A stretch of DNA of 64,000 nucleotides from an uncultured Bryobacterales bacterium (GTDB lineage Bacteria > Acidobacteriota > Terriglobia > Bryobacterales > UBA6623), in NCBI GenBank assembly GCA_951813605.1, contig OX638379.1, positions 3,076,062 to 3,140,061 of the forward strand, in the 5' to 3' direction. The translations under genes were made by a program, and so were the position numbers. The notes under the pieces were generated by a model. It was not told where the DNA came from and did no database searches. It saw only the letters and a program-made list of their open reading frames with translations. Positions 28,061-37,077 of the stretch are shown in pieces. Position 1 is the stretch's first letter. Every line of letters begins with the position of its first letter.

Positions 28061-28930
28061 GTGTTCGAATTCGTAAGAGCGCACCAGGGGCAGTATCCGA
28101 TCGCCTGCATGTGCCGGGTGCTGGGGGTCTCCACCAGCGGGTACTATGCATGGCGGAAGCGGCCGCCGAGTCGGCGGGCGCAACGGGACCAGGAGTTGAG
28201 CGAGCGGATCCGGGCGATCCACAAGCGCTCGCGGCAGACGTACGGGGCGCGGCGGGTGCACGCGGAACTGCGGACCCGGAGCGTGGTCGTAGCGCGACGG
28301 CGGGTGGCGCGGCTGATGCGGGCGCAGGGGCTGGTGGGGGTGACGCGGAGGAAGCGGCGGAGCACGACCCGCAGGGACCCGCAAGCGGCGGTGGCGCCGG
28401 ACCGGGTGAAGCGGCAGTTCGAGGCCGCGGAGCCGAACCGGTTATGGGTCGCTGACATCACGTATGTGCCGACGCTGGAAGGGTTTGTGTACTTGGCGAT
28501 GGTGCTGGGCGTGTTCAGCCGGAAGATCGTGGGCTGGGCGATGAGCGCGCGGCAGACGGTCGAGCTGGTGCAGGCGGCGTTGACGATGGCGGTGCGGACG
28601 CGGGGAGCGCTGGGGGTGGTGTTCCATTCCGACCGAGGGAGCCAGTACACGGCGGTGGCGTTCACCCGGCAGTGCGGCGCAATGGGCCTCGAGCGTTCGA
28701 TGGGAGCGGCGGGGAACTGTTACGACAACGCGATGGCGGAGAGCTTCTTCGCGACGTTGGAATGCGAATTACTGCAGCGGGTTCCGTTCGCGGGCCGGGA
28801 GCAGGCTGAACAGGAACTGTTCCGCTTTCTGGAAGGCTTCTGCAATCGCCGTCGACGGCATTCGGCGTTGGGCTACCTCTCGCCGGTGGAGTTCGAGCAG
28901 GCCTGGCACGCCGGGCAGCAGGCTGCCTGA
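28061..28930 (+). CDS. IS3-family transposase OrfB (copy B)
   Basis: 289 aa from GTG, apparently identical in protein sequence to the copy at 18932-19801. All three acidic motifs are present (WVADITYV, HSDRGSQY, ending in FFATLECE). It is followed by the uninterrupted 3' tail and terminal repeat to 29287, so this copy is complete on the 3' side. Confidence 0.92.
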   Translation: MFEFVRAHQGQYPIACMCRVLGVSTSGYYAWRKRPPSRRAQRDQELSERIRAIHKRSRQTYGARRVHAELRTRSVVVARRRVARLMRAQGLVGVTRRKRRSTTRRDPQAAVAPDRVKRQFEAAEPNRLWVADITYVPTLEGFVYLAMVLGVFSRKIVGWAMSARQTVELVQAALTMAVRTRGALGVVFHSDRGSQYTAVAFTRQCGAMGLERSMGAAGNCYDNAMAESFFATLECELLQRVPFAGREQAEQELFRFLEGFCNRRRRHSALGYLSPVEFEQAWHAGQQAA

Positions 28931-29416
28931 GGTCAGTTCCGGTTCAGGGCGCGACGGCCAGGACGCCGGGCTCGTACACCCTCGGTGTATCATCTATCCG
29001 TGCACCACGGCGTGGGCAGGAGAGAGGTCGCGGCAATGGTAACGGTAGTTTTACCAACCTACCCTACCAACGGCCATGCGAACGGCTCTGCCTGGTCAAA
29101 TTTGGCACAAGCAGCCTCGATCGGCGGAGCCAGTCCCCGTCGAAGCTGCGGAGAAGAGAGCGGGCAGAGGGGATGATGATGAGATTGCTTGACACTTGCA
29201 GCTTGTAGCGCCATGATGGAGCCACCCTCAGCGGAGCAGTCTCACCTACCGCACCTCAACCTGTCCACGGGACTGTAGGCCACCCCAGCCTGAGCTGGGA
29301 CCGCCCCGCCTGCTGGCCTGCAGACGATCGGTGCAGCGCCAGCGTGACCAACGCCGCTACGTGCCCCACGCTCCGCGGAAACCCGTGTCCCTCGCAGCTC
29401 AGTACCTCCCCGCTGT

Positions 29417-29612
29417 TCACCCCAAATTGACAAATGGATACTCATCGCGAGTGCTTCCGGGACCTAGGTGAATGTTGCTGTACGGGTTGTATCCTTCCTT
29501 CTCGTTCGGATTCCCAAAGTCGTCCCAGCGAATGCCTAGGGTTAGCATCAGATTGGGGCGGACCTTCCACTCGTCCTGGAGGAAGACGCCCTCGGTGACC
29601 ATCTCGTAGGCG
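29417..29612 (-). pseudogene. Fragment of a TonB-dependent receptor
   Basis: Reads YEMVTEGVFLQDEWKVRPNL, then MLTLGIRWDDFGNPNEKEGY and NPYSNIHLGPGS. This is the barrel strand motif of Oar-like receptors (compare GIYLQDDYKVNRRLTLNLGL in the receptor at 48053-51517). Cut on one side by an IS3/IS110 relic and ended by a stop on the other. Only about 65 residues remain, so a receptor gene was destroyed here. Confidence 0.7.
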
Positions 29613-29785
29613 AAAAGGTAGCAACTCCAGCCGCAGCCGCCTTCCCGGGAGGCTGTTGCATGAACCCCCGCCACCCGCTCCTCCCCGCGGCCCTGCCCAC
29701 GAGCCCGCCTCTCAGCGGCCCGGAACCACGGATACCCTACACTTTTTCTCATTTTTCCCCAGAATTCTCTTGACACCGCACACGA
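29613..29785 (+). mobile_element. IS3 end relic plus 3' end of IS110
   Basis: GAAAAGGTAGCAACTCCA (an IS3 terminal repeat, inverted) is joined to IS110 3' sequence (GCCGCAGCCGCCTTCCCGGG ... TTCTCTTGACACCG.ACACGAAAGCT) that also occurs at 38098-38262. No coding capacity. Confidence 0.6.
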
Positions 29786-29854
29786 AAGCTCATCTCTGGT
29801 TGGAAACAACCCCCTCGTCCAGGCTCATGTCACGTTGGAAAAGGGTGCACGACA

Positions 29855-30998
29855 CTATGTTTGGATTTCGGCTTGGACGCATGGGTTTTCGGCCCGTTCA
29901 GCCCAGAAGTCCTCGTAGTTGCCGCTGAGAACGCAGCTGCGCAGGGCGAGGATGGCGTTGGCACCGCTGACAGTCCAGTACATGCCCGAGCGCTTGAGGC
30001 GTCCGACCACCGTGCGGCAGCCGGACTCCGCGACCCCAGAGCCCACGCACAGGCCCTGGGCGCGGTACTCCGGGTAGCGCATGCGGCTGCGGTTCTTGTC
30101 GATGTAGGCGGCGCACTTGCCGGCTTCCTCGCAGGTGCCGGCGTGGGCACGCAAGGTGGCGAGCAGGCCGTCGATGCGGCCCTGCTCGAGGTCGTCGCAG
30201 CGGGCGTCGGCCCAAGGCTCGACAAGCGCCTTGTCGTGGGCGAAGAGCACCCTAGCAACCTCCCACAGCTTCTCCTTCGCGTGCCAGAGATCGACAATCT
30301 GGATCGCGCCGGGGTAGTCCTCTGAGGCGATGCGCCAGATCCAGCTGGCTCCGTCCCCCAGGATGACGCGACGGCGGGCGAGCGGGAAGCGCCGTCGCTC
30401 GGCCTCGCGACGCCGGTGCCGTCGACGCCGAGATACGCCGTCGGGGCGGGAGGCGGTGCTGGCGCGGGAGGAGCCTGCCGCTCAAGGGCGGCCAGCTGGC
30501 GGCCGAGGGCCTCGGCGGTGCGCTGCACATGCTTGGTGCCCACGCGCACGCCGGCCAGCTCGTCGAGCAGGCCGCTGGCTTGCGCGAAGCTGACGAGGGC
30601 GGCGGCCGAGCCGGTCATGCGGGTCACGCCCGGGGACAGATCGGTGCGCGCCATGCCCAGCGCCCGGTCGCGGGGGAAGCAGCCCTGGCCGCAGGCGGGG
30701 CAGTGGTAGTAGGCGCGCTCGAGGGTCAGCCCGCCCAGGACGGTCTCGACGGTCTTGGCTCGCCGTCCGGCGTAGCGCGCGGGCTGGCCGCAGGGACAGG
30801 CCAGGGCGGCGCCGACGTGGTCGCTGCGGTCGGCGTTGAAGCGCCGTTCCACGGCTCGCGCTGCCAGTTCCAGCGCCCGCTGGCGCAGGCGGGTCTCCAG
30901 CGCCTCGAAATCGACGGCGTCCGCCGCGCCGGGAGCTACGAAGCGGGCGATTTCGGCTTCGATGGCGCGGGCGAACACCTGCGTGCACGCTTTTTTCT
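29855..30998 (-). pseudogene. ISKra4 transposase with internal deletion
   Basis: N-terminal part: VFARAIEAEIARFVAPGAAD, AYYHCPACGQGCFPRD and TAYLGVDGTGV. Then about 80 residues expected in this family are missing, and a different frame continues with EAERRRFPLARRRVILGDGA, WIWRIASEDYPGAIQIVDLW and AYIDKNRSRMRYPEYRAQGL to the stop at 29855. Entry is probably by -1 frameshift from the upstream ORF at A-AAA-AAG (30996-30990). The deletion makes this copy inactive. Confidence 0.82.
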
Positions 30999-31361
30999 TG
31001 CCGCGCGCCGGGTGTCGGTGCCGGCCTGAGGCAGGCGGGCGTCGGCGAGTTGCTCGCAGACGTCGACGAGTGCGGCGGTCAGGCGTCGGAAGCGCTGGTA
31101 CTCGTCGAGCTGGGATTGGACGGCGGTGGCGGCGGCGGACGGCAGGGAGCGGGAGGTGCGCTTGCCCTCGAGGTTGCGGACGAGCAGGAAGTAGGGGCCA
31201 TGGCCGGGATCGCCTTGCTGGCGGCAACGGCAGGTGGGGGTGCTGCACTTCATGTAGCGGTGGACGAGGGAGCCGGGGCGCATGTCACCGATGGCAACGA
31301 GTTCAGCGAGGATGCTTTGACGGTTCTGCTCGAGGGTAGGGATGTGGGGACGCGTTGGCAG
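30936..31361 (-). CDS. ISKra4 first ORF (DUF6788-like)
   Basis: About 141 aa if started at the CTG near 31361, which follows AAGGAGGCGCT; the first ATG (31283) would remove a conserved N-terminus (PTRPHIPTLEQNRQSILAEL). Residues after MRPGSLVHRYMKCSTPTCRC carry a Cys-rich, probably zinc-binding motif. It ends just past the slip sequence that leads into the transposase frame. The role in transposition is inferred from its fixed position in the family. Confidence 0.6.
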   Translation of the reverse strand: MPTRPHIPTLEQNRQSILAELVAIGDMRPGSLVHRYMKCSTPTCRCRQQGDPGHGPYFLLVRNLEGKRTSRSLPSAAATAVQSQLDEYQRFRRLTAALVDVCEQLADARLPQAGTDTRRAARKKRARRCSPAPSKPKSPAS

Positions 31362-31694
31362 AGCGCCTCCTTGCTTTAACTGTATATGCTAAAGCACGCC
31401 ATGCGCAACTCCCGCCGGATGAACGTCGTCGGAACCCAAGCCCATCAAATCCGGGCTATCTCACGACCATGTCATGCACCCGTTGGAAAACGCTCGCTAT
31501 TGACATTCAACTTTCTATCCGCTACGCTTCTCGCCGGCCCGAAGCTTCCCGCCCGCCGCTCGGGCCATCGCTTCATCAGGCGGTTACGGGCACTTGGTTG
31601 GAGCACTGGAATGAAACGAAAACCACCACTAGCAGTGGCAAGGCAAGGATCCGCCGCAGGCGATCGGTCGCAAGCCCGCAAAAGGAGCCAAGCC

Positions 31695-32525
31695 ATGAAA
31701 CGAATACGGACAGGCGTCCTTCTAGCGCTATCGGCAACCGCCGTTCCCGGAGGGGCGGCAAGCGTGGGCGATCTGAACAGCCTGCTTGACAGCAGCCAGT
31801 TCGAAGCGGCCCTCCGCATGATGCCGTCCGTGCTGGATCTCAACGTCCTGTCAGAGAGCGGGAAGACCCCGCTCACGGTTGCAGGAGGAATCCCCACGAA
31901 CGATGCGTATGACATGGTGCATGCCCTCCTGGCCTTGGGTGCCGATCCGCGTCTTCGGAACGGTGAGGGCCTGACAGCACTGCACTACGCTGCCGGTAAC
32001 GGCATACTGTCGGTCGTCCATCTCCTGGTAGACGGCTTTGGTGCGGATCCGGACAGCCCCAAGCAATACGATGATGGCGATTTCAACCATGACGAAACGC
32101 CCGTCATCTGGGCGGCTAGGGAGGGTTATGTACGCATCGTCCGGTTCCTGGAATCGCGAGGGGCCGTGTGCCCTGAGAGGCTTGCTTTCCCGATGCTTTA
32201 CAAGGCGGCACGGGACGCCAACTACCATCAGATCCTTGCCGACACGAACATCCATAAGAGGCCTTTTCTTCATGTACGAGTTCATGTGGAGGCTGAATTG
32301 CTGACCAGACAGGAGATGGAAGCTCCGAGACTTGTCGTCCAATGGGCGAAAGAGCGCATCAAGGCCGTGGAAGAACTCGCCATTGATCCGGAGTGGCAGG
32401 ACCGTGACAGCCTGGATATATTCCGCGAGTCCCGTCGTATCAGCTGGGAAAGGATGCTCGCTGAGCCGGAATTCCAGAAGCAGCACCAAGCGTGGAGGGC
32501 CCGAATTGATACGGAATTCCGATGA
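31695..32525 (+). CDS. Exported ankyrin-repeat protein 2
   Basis: 276 aa. ATG 31695 is chosen because AAAGGAG lies 8 bases upstream and the product then starts with a signal peptide (MKRIRTGVLLALSATAVPGG). Ankyrin repeats: SGKTPLTVAGGI, GLTALHYAAGNGILSVVHLL, ETPVIWAAREGYVRIVRFLE. The helical C-terminus matches its paralogue at 24414-25235 (QEMEAPRLVVQWAKERIKA; RESRRISWERML). It overlaps the next gene by four bases (ATGA), so the two are translationally coupled. The promoter region is ISKra4 end sequence. An envelope protein-binding function is inference. Confidence 0.86.
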   Translation: MKRIRTGVLLALSATAVPGGAASVGDLNSLLDSSQFEAALRMMPSVLDLNVLSESGKTPLTVAGGIPTNDAYDMVHALLALGADPRLRNGEGLTALHYAAGNGILSVVHLLVDGFGADPDSPKQYDDGDFNHDETPVIWAAREGYVRIVRFLESRGAVCPERLAFPMLYKAARDANYHQILADTNIHKRPFLHVRVHVEAELLTRQEMEAPRLVVQWAKERIKAVEELAIDPEWQDRDSLDIFRESRRISWERMLAEPEFQKQHQAWRARIDTEFR

Positions 32526-34144
32526 CTTGTCGAATGATCGCGCTCGTCGCATCCGCACTCCTGGCTGCTGTCGCAGCCTTCGCCCAGCCGGAACCCGGCC
32601 AGCGCATTCCCATCTGCACCCTTTGCTCGGAATGCGCCAAAGTGGAGGAAGACTATGAAAACGATATGGAGTTCTGCGAGCGTCAGTTCGGTACCACAGA
32701 TGTGAGGGCATGCGGCCATCCGTACAACATCGAAAAAGCTGTACCGGGTCTCAAGGAAGACGCGTTGAAAGTTTGCAGTGTTCCTATCGATGTTTTGATT
32801 CCCGAAACGCTCACTCCCGAGGAGATCGAGGAAGATCGTAAACAGACCGAGGAAGATTGTAAGAAAAAAGTCGAGGACGTAGACTGGTCTGGAGAGGCTC
32901 GCAAAAGGTGCAGCGATGCTCTCACGAATTGCCAGAACCGGGTCGTTCCATTGGATCGGGAGGAGCTCACGAAGTGTTTCAAGAACTGCCACCCGACCTG
33001 CATCCAAGGAGACCGGACCATTATTGCGGGACCAGCGAAACCGGACGAGTACGGCAACTGCCCCTCCGGCTACGTCAATGCCGGGGACCACTGCGTCCAT
33101 CCGGCGACGCGCGACCAGCTGGAGAAGAATTGCGAAGAACAGGGCGGAACCTGGGATTCGGTCCTCTGTATCTGCACCGGGGACGTAATCAACAGCAATA
33201 ACGCGGACTATCTTGCCCATGCCATTCAAACCAGCCAGGACAATCAAACCAGCCAGGACAAGACGGGAGGGACGCCTCCGGAATGCCCCGTCGGCAGCAC
33301 GCTGGTCAACGGGCAGTGCGTCTCGGATAGCAGCGGTACGACAAAGCAATGCACGGACGGCCTGCGCTTCGACACGAACGCGAACATCTGCACCGACCAG
33401 AACCGTTACTACGTGCCGTGCCGGGAGGGCTACCACTGGGACTTCTCGCAGGGCAAGGAGAATGCCAGATGCACGATGGACGAGGCGGAGAGCCAGCGCC
33501 GCGGGCAGGAGGCCCAGCAGCGCGACGAGGAGCGGGAGCGCCTGGTGCAGCTGGAAGCGAAGCGGCTGGAGGGGGAGGCCGAGGAGCGCGCCGGGCTGGA
33601 AACGGAGCGGCTGGAAGCGGAGGAAGCGGAGCGCCTCCGCCTCGAAGAGGAAGAGCGCCGCCGTTTGCAGGGCGGCGGCGGGGGCGGCAGCGGGGGCGGC
33701 GGCAGCGGGGACACGGACCCGGATGGCGACGATTCCAGTGGGCAATGCGAGGACTCGTACACCGGCGCGATGAATTCGTGCACCCTAAGCCACAGCAGCG
33801 ATGTGGCGGCTTGCGGCGAGCTGGGCACGGAGGAGGAGAAGGCAGCCTGCCAGGACGCGGCGGATGCTGCCCTGGACGCCTGCCTCGAGGCGGCCTCGAC
33901 CGAGCTGGAGGACTGCCTCGACTCAGTCGAGGGCAGCTGTGCGGAGGGCTCCAGCTGGCAGGTGGTGGACGGAGTCGGCCAATGCGTGGAGGACGAGCCG
34001 GTCGGGAACTGTGCGGAGGGCTCCAGCTGGCAGGTGGTGGACGGAGTCGGCCAATGCGTGGAGGACGAGCCGGTCGGGAACTGTGCGGAGGGCTCCAGCT
34101 GGCAGGTGGTGGACGGAGTCGGCCAATGCGTGGAGGACGAGTAG
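32522..34144 (+). CDS. Exported Cys-rich coiled-coil protein with C-terminal tandem repeats
   Basis: 540 aa, coupled to the upstream ankyrin gene by an ATGA overlap. Signal peptide (MTCRMIALVASALLAAVAAF, cut after AFA). Residues 30-300 have many cysteines in spaced pairs (CTLCSEC, CFKNCHPTC, CPVGSTLVNGQC), suggesting disulfides in the periplasm or outside. Residues about 325-380 form a highly charged coiled coil (ERERLVQLEAKRLEGEAEER), then a Gly-rich linker. A second Cys segment follows, then two and seven-eighths perfect copies of a 24-residue unit (CAEGSSWQVVDGVG, then QCVEDEPVGN). No known enzyme domain. Probably structural or binding; function unknown. Confidence 0.82.
   Translation: MTCRMIALVASALLAAVAAFAQPEPGQRIPICTLCSECAKVEEDYENDMEFCERQFGTTDVRACGHPYNIEKAVPGLKEDALKVCSVPIDVLIPETLTPEEIEEDRKQTEEDCKKKVEDVDWSGEARKRCSDALTNCQNRVVPLDREELTKCFKNCHPTCIQGDRTIIAGPAKPDEYGNCPSGYVNAGDHCVHPATRDQLEKNCEEQGGTWDSVLCICTGDVINSNNADYLAHAIQTSQDNQTSQDKTGGTPPECPVGSTLVNGQCVSDSSGTTKQCTDGLRFDTNANICTDQNRYYVPCREGYHWDFSQGKENARCTMDEAESQRRGQEAQQRDEERERLVQLEAKRLEGEAEERAGLETERLEAEEAERLRLEEEERRRLQGGGGGGSGGGGSGDTDPDGDDSSGQCEDSYTGAMNSCTLSHSSDVAACGELGTEEEKAACQDAADAALDACLEAASTELEDCLDSVEGSCAEGSSWQVVDGVGQCVEDEPVGNCAEGSSWQVVDGVGQCVEDEPVGNCAEGSSWQVVDGVGQCVEDE
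33938..34144 (+). repeat. Perfect 72-bp tandem repeat, 2.9 copies
   Basis: Units at 33938-34009, 34010-34081 and 34082-34144 (last one partial, ends with the stop). The units appear identical base for base, so the array is young or homogenised. In frame with the Cys-rich protein, adding 24 residues per unit. Confidence 0.93.
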
Positions 34145-34149
34145 GCACC

Positions 34150-34598
34150 GTGAGGGAGCTGGCGCGGCGTAGCCTGCAGCTCGCTGGCAAGAAGCGGCGA
34201 GGACGCCGCGGACGGGGGCGCTTCGCCCTCTACAACGGCCGCAGGCCGGTCCTGCTGGCGGTCAGCGGGCCGCCCGGCCTGGAGCGCGCGGCGAGAGCTG
34301 GCTGCGAGCTGCGGGCCTGTACCCGGAGCAAGGCTCCCGCAGCAAGGGGGCGCTGATCGTCTCGCTGGAAGGGCACGGCCCCGACTTCGCCGTGCAGGTG
34401 GATTTCTACAAGGCCGTGGTGGACCGGGCCAGCGGGCTGCAGCGGGCGGCGCGCACGTGGTCCGACCACTACGCGGCCCGCTTCGGCAGCGCGCCCCAGG
34501 CAGCCGTGCACTCGGCGCTGTCGCGGATCTTCGACCATTTCCTGGCCCGGTTCCTGAAGGCAAGCGAGGCCGCGTGCGGCAAGGCGGCCGAGCTGTGA
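34150..34598 (+). pseudogene. Small unknown gene with probable frameshift
   Basis: GTG 34150 starts VRELARRSLQLAGKKRRGRR and FALYNGRRPVLLAVSGPPGL, which stops early at 34356. From about 34295 another frame continues ESWLRAAGLYPEQGSRSKGA, LIVSLEGHGPDFAVQVDFYK and AARFGSAPQAAVHSALSRIF to 34598. Together they would make about 149 residues with a plausible mixed fold. It lies 5 bases after the Cys-rich gene. I do not recognise the family. Confidence 0.4.
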
Positions 34599-34775
34599 TC
34601 CGCAGAGCCGGGAATGTCAGTTTAGCTCACTAGTGTCCCAACAAAGTTCAGCGAATGACTAATAAGTCATTTAGTTTCAAATTGATGCAGAGAAAATCGA
34701 CCTGCATCGATTTCAACTCGCGACGTGCGGTGCCAAAGTCTCCCGAGCAGAGGGTTTGTTTCTCTGAAGGGGATT

Positions 34776-35508
34776 ATGCATACCGGCCGACTCGTCTTCG
34801 CGCAACTGATGGACTGCCTGCCGCTGCGGCGCTTCCGCACCTGCGTCGAGCGCTACAGCGGCAATCGCCGGGTCCAGTCGTTCACCTGCCTCGACCAGTT
34901 CCTCGGCATGGCGTTCGCCCAGCTCACCTCCCGCCAGAGCTTGCGCGATATCCAGCTCTGCCTGCGCGCCCACCGCTCCAAGCTGTACCACATGGGCATC
35001 CGCGGGGGTGTTGCCCGCAACACTCTCGCGAACGCCAACAAAGTCCGGGACTGGCGCATTTACGCCGACTTCGCTCAGGTTCTGATCGGCATCGCGCGGC
35101 CGCTGTACGCTGACGAAGACCTTGGCCTAGACCTTGATCACACCGTCTATGCCTTGGACGCCTCGACCATTGATCTCTGCCTCTCCGTCTTCCCCTGGGC
35201 CAGCTTCCGCTCGACCAAGTCCGGGGTCAAACTGCATACCTTGCTCGACTTGCGCGGGAACATCCCGACCTTCATTCACATCTCCAACGCCAAGCTGCAC
35301 GACGTGAACGCCTTGGACCTGCTGGCTCCCGAACCGGGAGCGTTCTACGTCATGGACCGCGGCTATGTGGACTTCAAGCGCCTGTTCGCCTTGGAAGTGG
35401 AGAAATCCTTCTTCGTCATCCGCGCCAAGTCCAACACGCGCTTGCACCGACGCTATTCGCGACCGGTTGACAAGTCCGCGGGCCTGCTCTGCGACCAAAC
35501 CGTCCAAC
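34776..35508 (+). pseudogene. IS4-family transposase, truncated
   Basis: ATG 34776. About 245 residues: MHTGRLVFAQLMDCLPLRRF (DUF4372-like N-terminus), then the DDE core YALDASTIDLCLSVFPWASF and FYVMDRGYVDFKRLFALE. Cut by the left end of an IS3 element at 35509. The C-terminal glutamate region is missing. 34600-34775 upstream is non-coding and probably holds the left end of this IS4. Confidence 0.85.
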
Positions 35509-36074
35509 TGGGGTTACTAGGCTTTGGTGGACAGTTAAGGGTGCGGCAGGTGCTGAGGCTCGAAGAGTGCCGCACTATGGTGTCGAAGACAGTTCGGGAA
35601 GTCAAGTGCCAAGGGCCGGCAGAACGTCAGCTACACGGGGCGCGCCGCCGCAAGCGCCAGCGGGCTCGGCCGGGGGGCCACCCGGCAGCAAGACGGCGGC
35701 CTCCTGACCGCCCTGCCATGGGGGTGCCGTGGAGCTGACGGCACGCCGTCCTGCTCCTGCTATTGCGGGGATGATCCAGGCCTCCGGAAGACTTGGGGGG
35801 CTGGGGGGCCGCGTCCCCCGACGGGCGACCCGGGGCCTGCGCTGGCTAGTTCCGCGCCGCCCTCCGTTCGAAGTCCGCCGGCGACAGATAGCCGAGTGCC
35901 GAGTGCCGGCGGCGCCGGTTGTAGAAGCCTTCCAGGAAGCGGAAGATCTCGCAGGCCGCTTGCTCGCGGGTGGCGAACGAGCTGCGTTGCAACAGCTCGC
36001 ACTCCAAGGTCGCAAAAAACTCTCCGCCATGGCGTTGTCGAAGGCTCAATTAGCGAAACGTATGCATTTTGTTC

Positions 36075-36089
36075 GATATTTGGTATAAT
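36075..36089 (+). promoter_or_regulatory. Extended -10 of the IS1595 transposase
   Basis: TGGTATAAT (TATAAT at 36084-36089) lies about 28 bases before the transposase ATG, just inside the left end. No good -35; the TG extension could compensate. Confidence 0.45.
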
Positions 36090-36117
36090 TCCTTTAGGTG
36101 CAGGAGGATCGTGTCCC

Positions 36118-37077
36118 ATGACGAACGAGAGATTCCAGAGTTGGCTGGCGGGGTTGGACCGCTTAACGGAAGCGCAGTGGTGGCAACTCGAGCAGGCCGT
36201 GCAAGAGCGCAGCGAAGGGGCTGCGGCGGTGGCCGCGATTGAACTGCAAATTGACGCCCAGCGGCGCTGTCGGCACTGCCAGGCCGGCGGGGCAGTGCGC
36301 CGCGGCAAGACGCGCGGGTTGCGCCGCTACAGTTGCAAGCAGTGCGGCAAGACGTTCAATGCCTTGAGCGGCACGGCGCTGTCTGGATTGCATCACAAGC
36401 AGCGCTGGCTGGCGTTGGGGCGCTCGTTGGTGGAGCGGGAATCGGTCCGGCAGTCGGCGCAGCGCTGCGGGGTGGCGGTCACGACCGCGTTTCGCTGGCG
36501 GCATCGCTTCATGGCGCAGGCGGGACAGTTGGCGGGGCGGCTGGAAGGGCTGGTGGAAGCGGACGAAACGTATGTGCTGGAGAGCCGCAAGGGCGAGCGG
36601 AAGCTAGAGCGGAAGGCCCGGCGGCGGGGCGGGCGGGCCCGGCAGCGGGGCCTGTCCAAGCAGCAGGTGCCGGTGCTGCTGGCCGCCGCGCGCGGGGGCG
36701 CGACCGCGGGCCAAGTGCTGAAGAGAGTGAGCCAGGCGAGTTTGCAGGCCGCGCTGGAGCCGCTGCTGGCCAGCGACGCGGTGCTGCTGAGCGACGGTGG
36801 TCGAGCGTATCCGGGCTGTGCCCGGCGGCTGGGGGTCCAGCACGAGGCGGTGAACGTGTCGGCGGGCATGCGGGTGCGCGGGCGCTATCACATCCAAACA
36901 GTGAACAATCGGCACCAACAATTGAAAGCGTTTCTGCAACCGTTTCGGGGGGTAGCGACGAAGTACTTGGACAGCTACCTGCGCTGGTTTCAGCAGGTCG
37001 GATTGGTGCGAGAGGCGTCCCCTCGTAGCTGCTTGGTGGCCTCAATGACACCCCAATGCATACGTTTCGCTAATTGA
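36118..37077 (+). CDS. IS1595-family transposase (ISXO2-like)
   Basis: 319 aa. AGGAGG lies upstream of ATG 36118. N-terminal zinc ribbon (CRHCQAGGAVRRGKTRGLRR, with a second CKQC pair), then an HTH (ESVRQSAQRCGVAVTTAFRW) and the ISXO2 core with VEADETYV (Asp), LLSDGGRAYPGC (Asp) and VNNRHQQLKAFL (Asn/His type). The stop codon TGA lies within the right terminal repeat. Full length and apparently active. Confidence 0.93.
   Translation: MTNERFQSWLAGLDRLTEAQWWQLEQAVQERSEGAAAVAAIELQIDAQRRCRHCQAGGAVRRGKTRGLRRYSCKQCGKTFNALSGTALSGLHHKQRWLALGRSLVERESVRQSAQRCGVAVTTAFRWRHRFMAQAGQLAGRLEGLVEADETYVLESRKGERKLERKARRRGGRARQRGLSKQQVPVLLAAARGGATAGQVLKRVSQASLQAALEPLLASDAVLLSDGGRAYPGCARRLGVQHEAVNVSAGMRVRGRYHIQTVNNRHQQLKAFLQPFRGVATKYLDSYLRWFQQVGLVREASPRSCLVASMTPQCIRFAN

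Larger units (their letters stand above)
27360..29287 (+). repeat. 1.9-kb duplicated block, copy B (uninterrupted)
   Basis: Matches 18231-20070 plus 21453-21540 with only a few base differences. It contains the intact target ACACTTGC at 29192-29199 that carries an IS256 in copy A. Homology ends exactly at the IS3 terminal repeat (CCACCCCA at 29280-29287). Confidence 0.92.
29843..31481 (-). mobile_element. ISKra4-family element with 9-bp target duplication
   Basis: 1639 bp. Ends GGGTGCACGAC and GTCATGCACCC are inverted repeats. The 9-bp GTTGGAAAA flanks it at 29834-29842 and 31482-31490. Contains two minus-strand ORFs. Confidence 0.88.

Noticed and set aside
33938..34144. CRISPR-like direct repeats
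   Set aside because: The 72-bp units are contiguous with no spacers, and are in frame within a protein.
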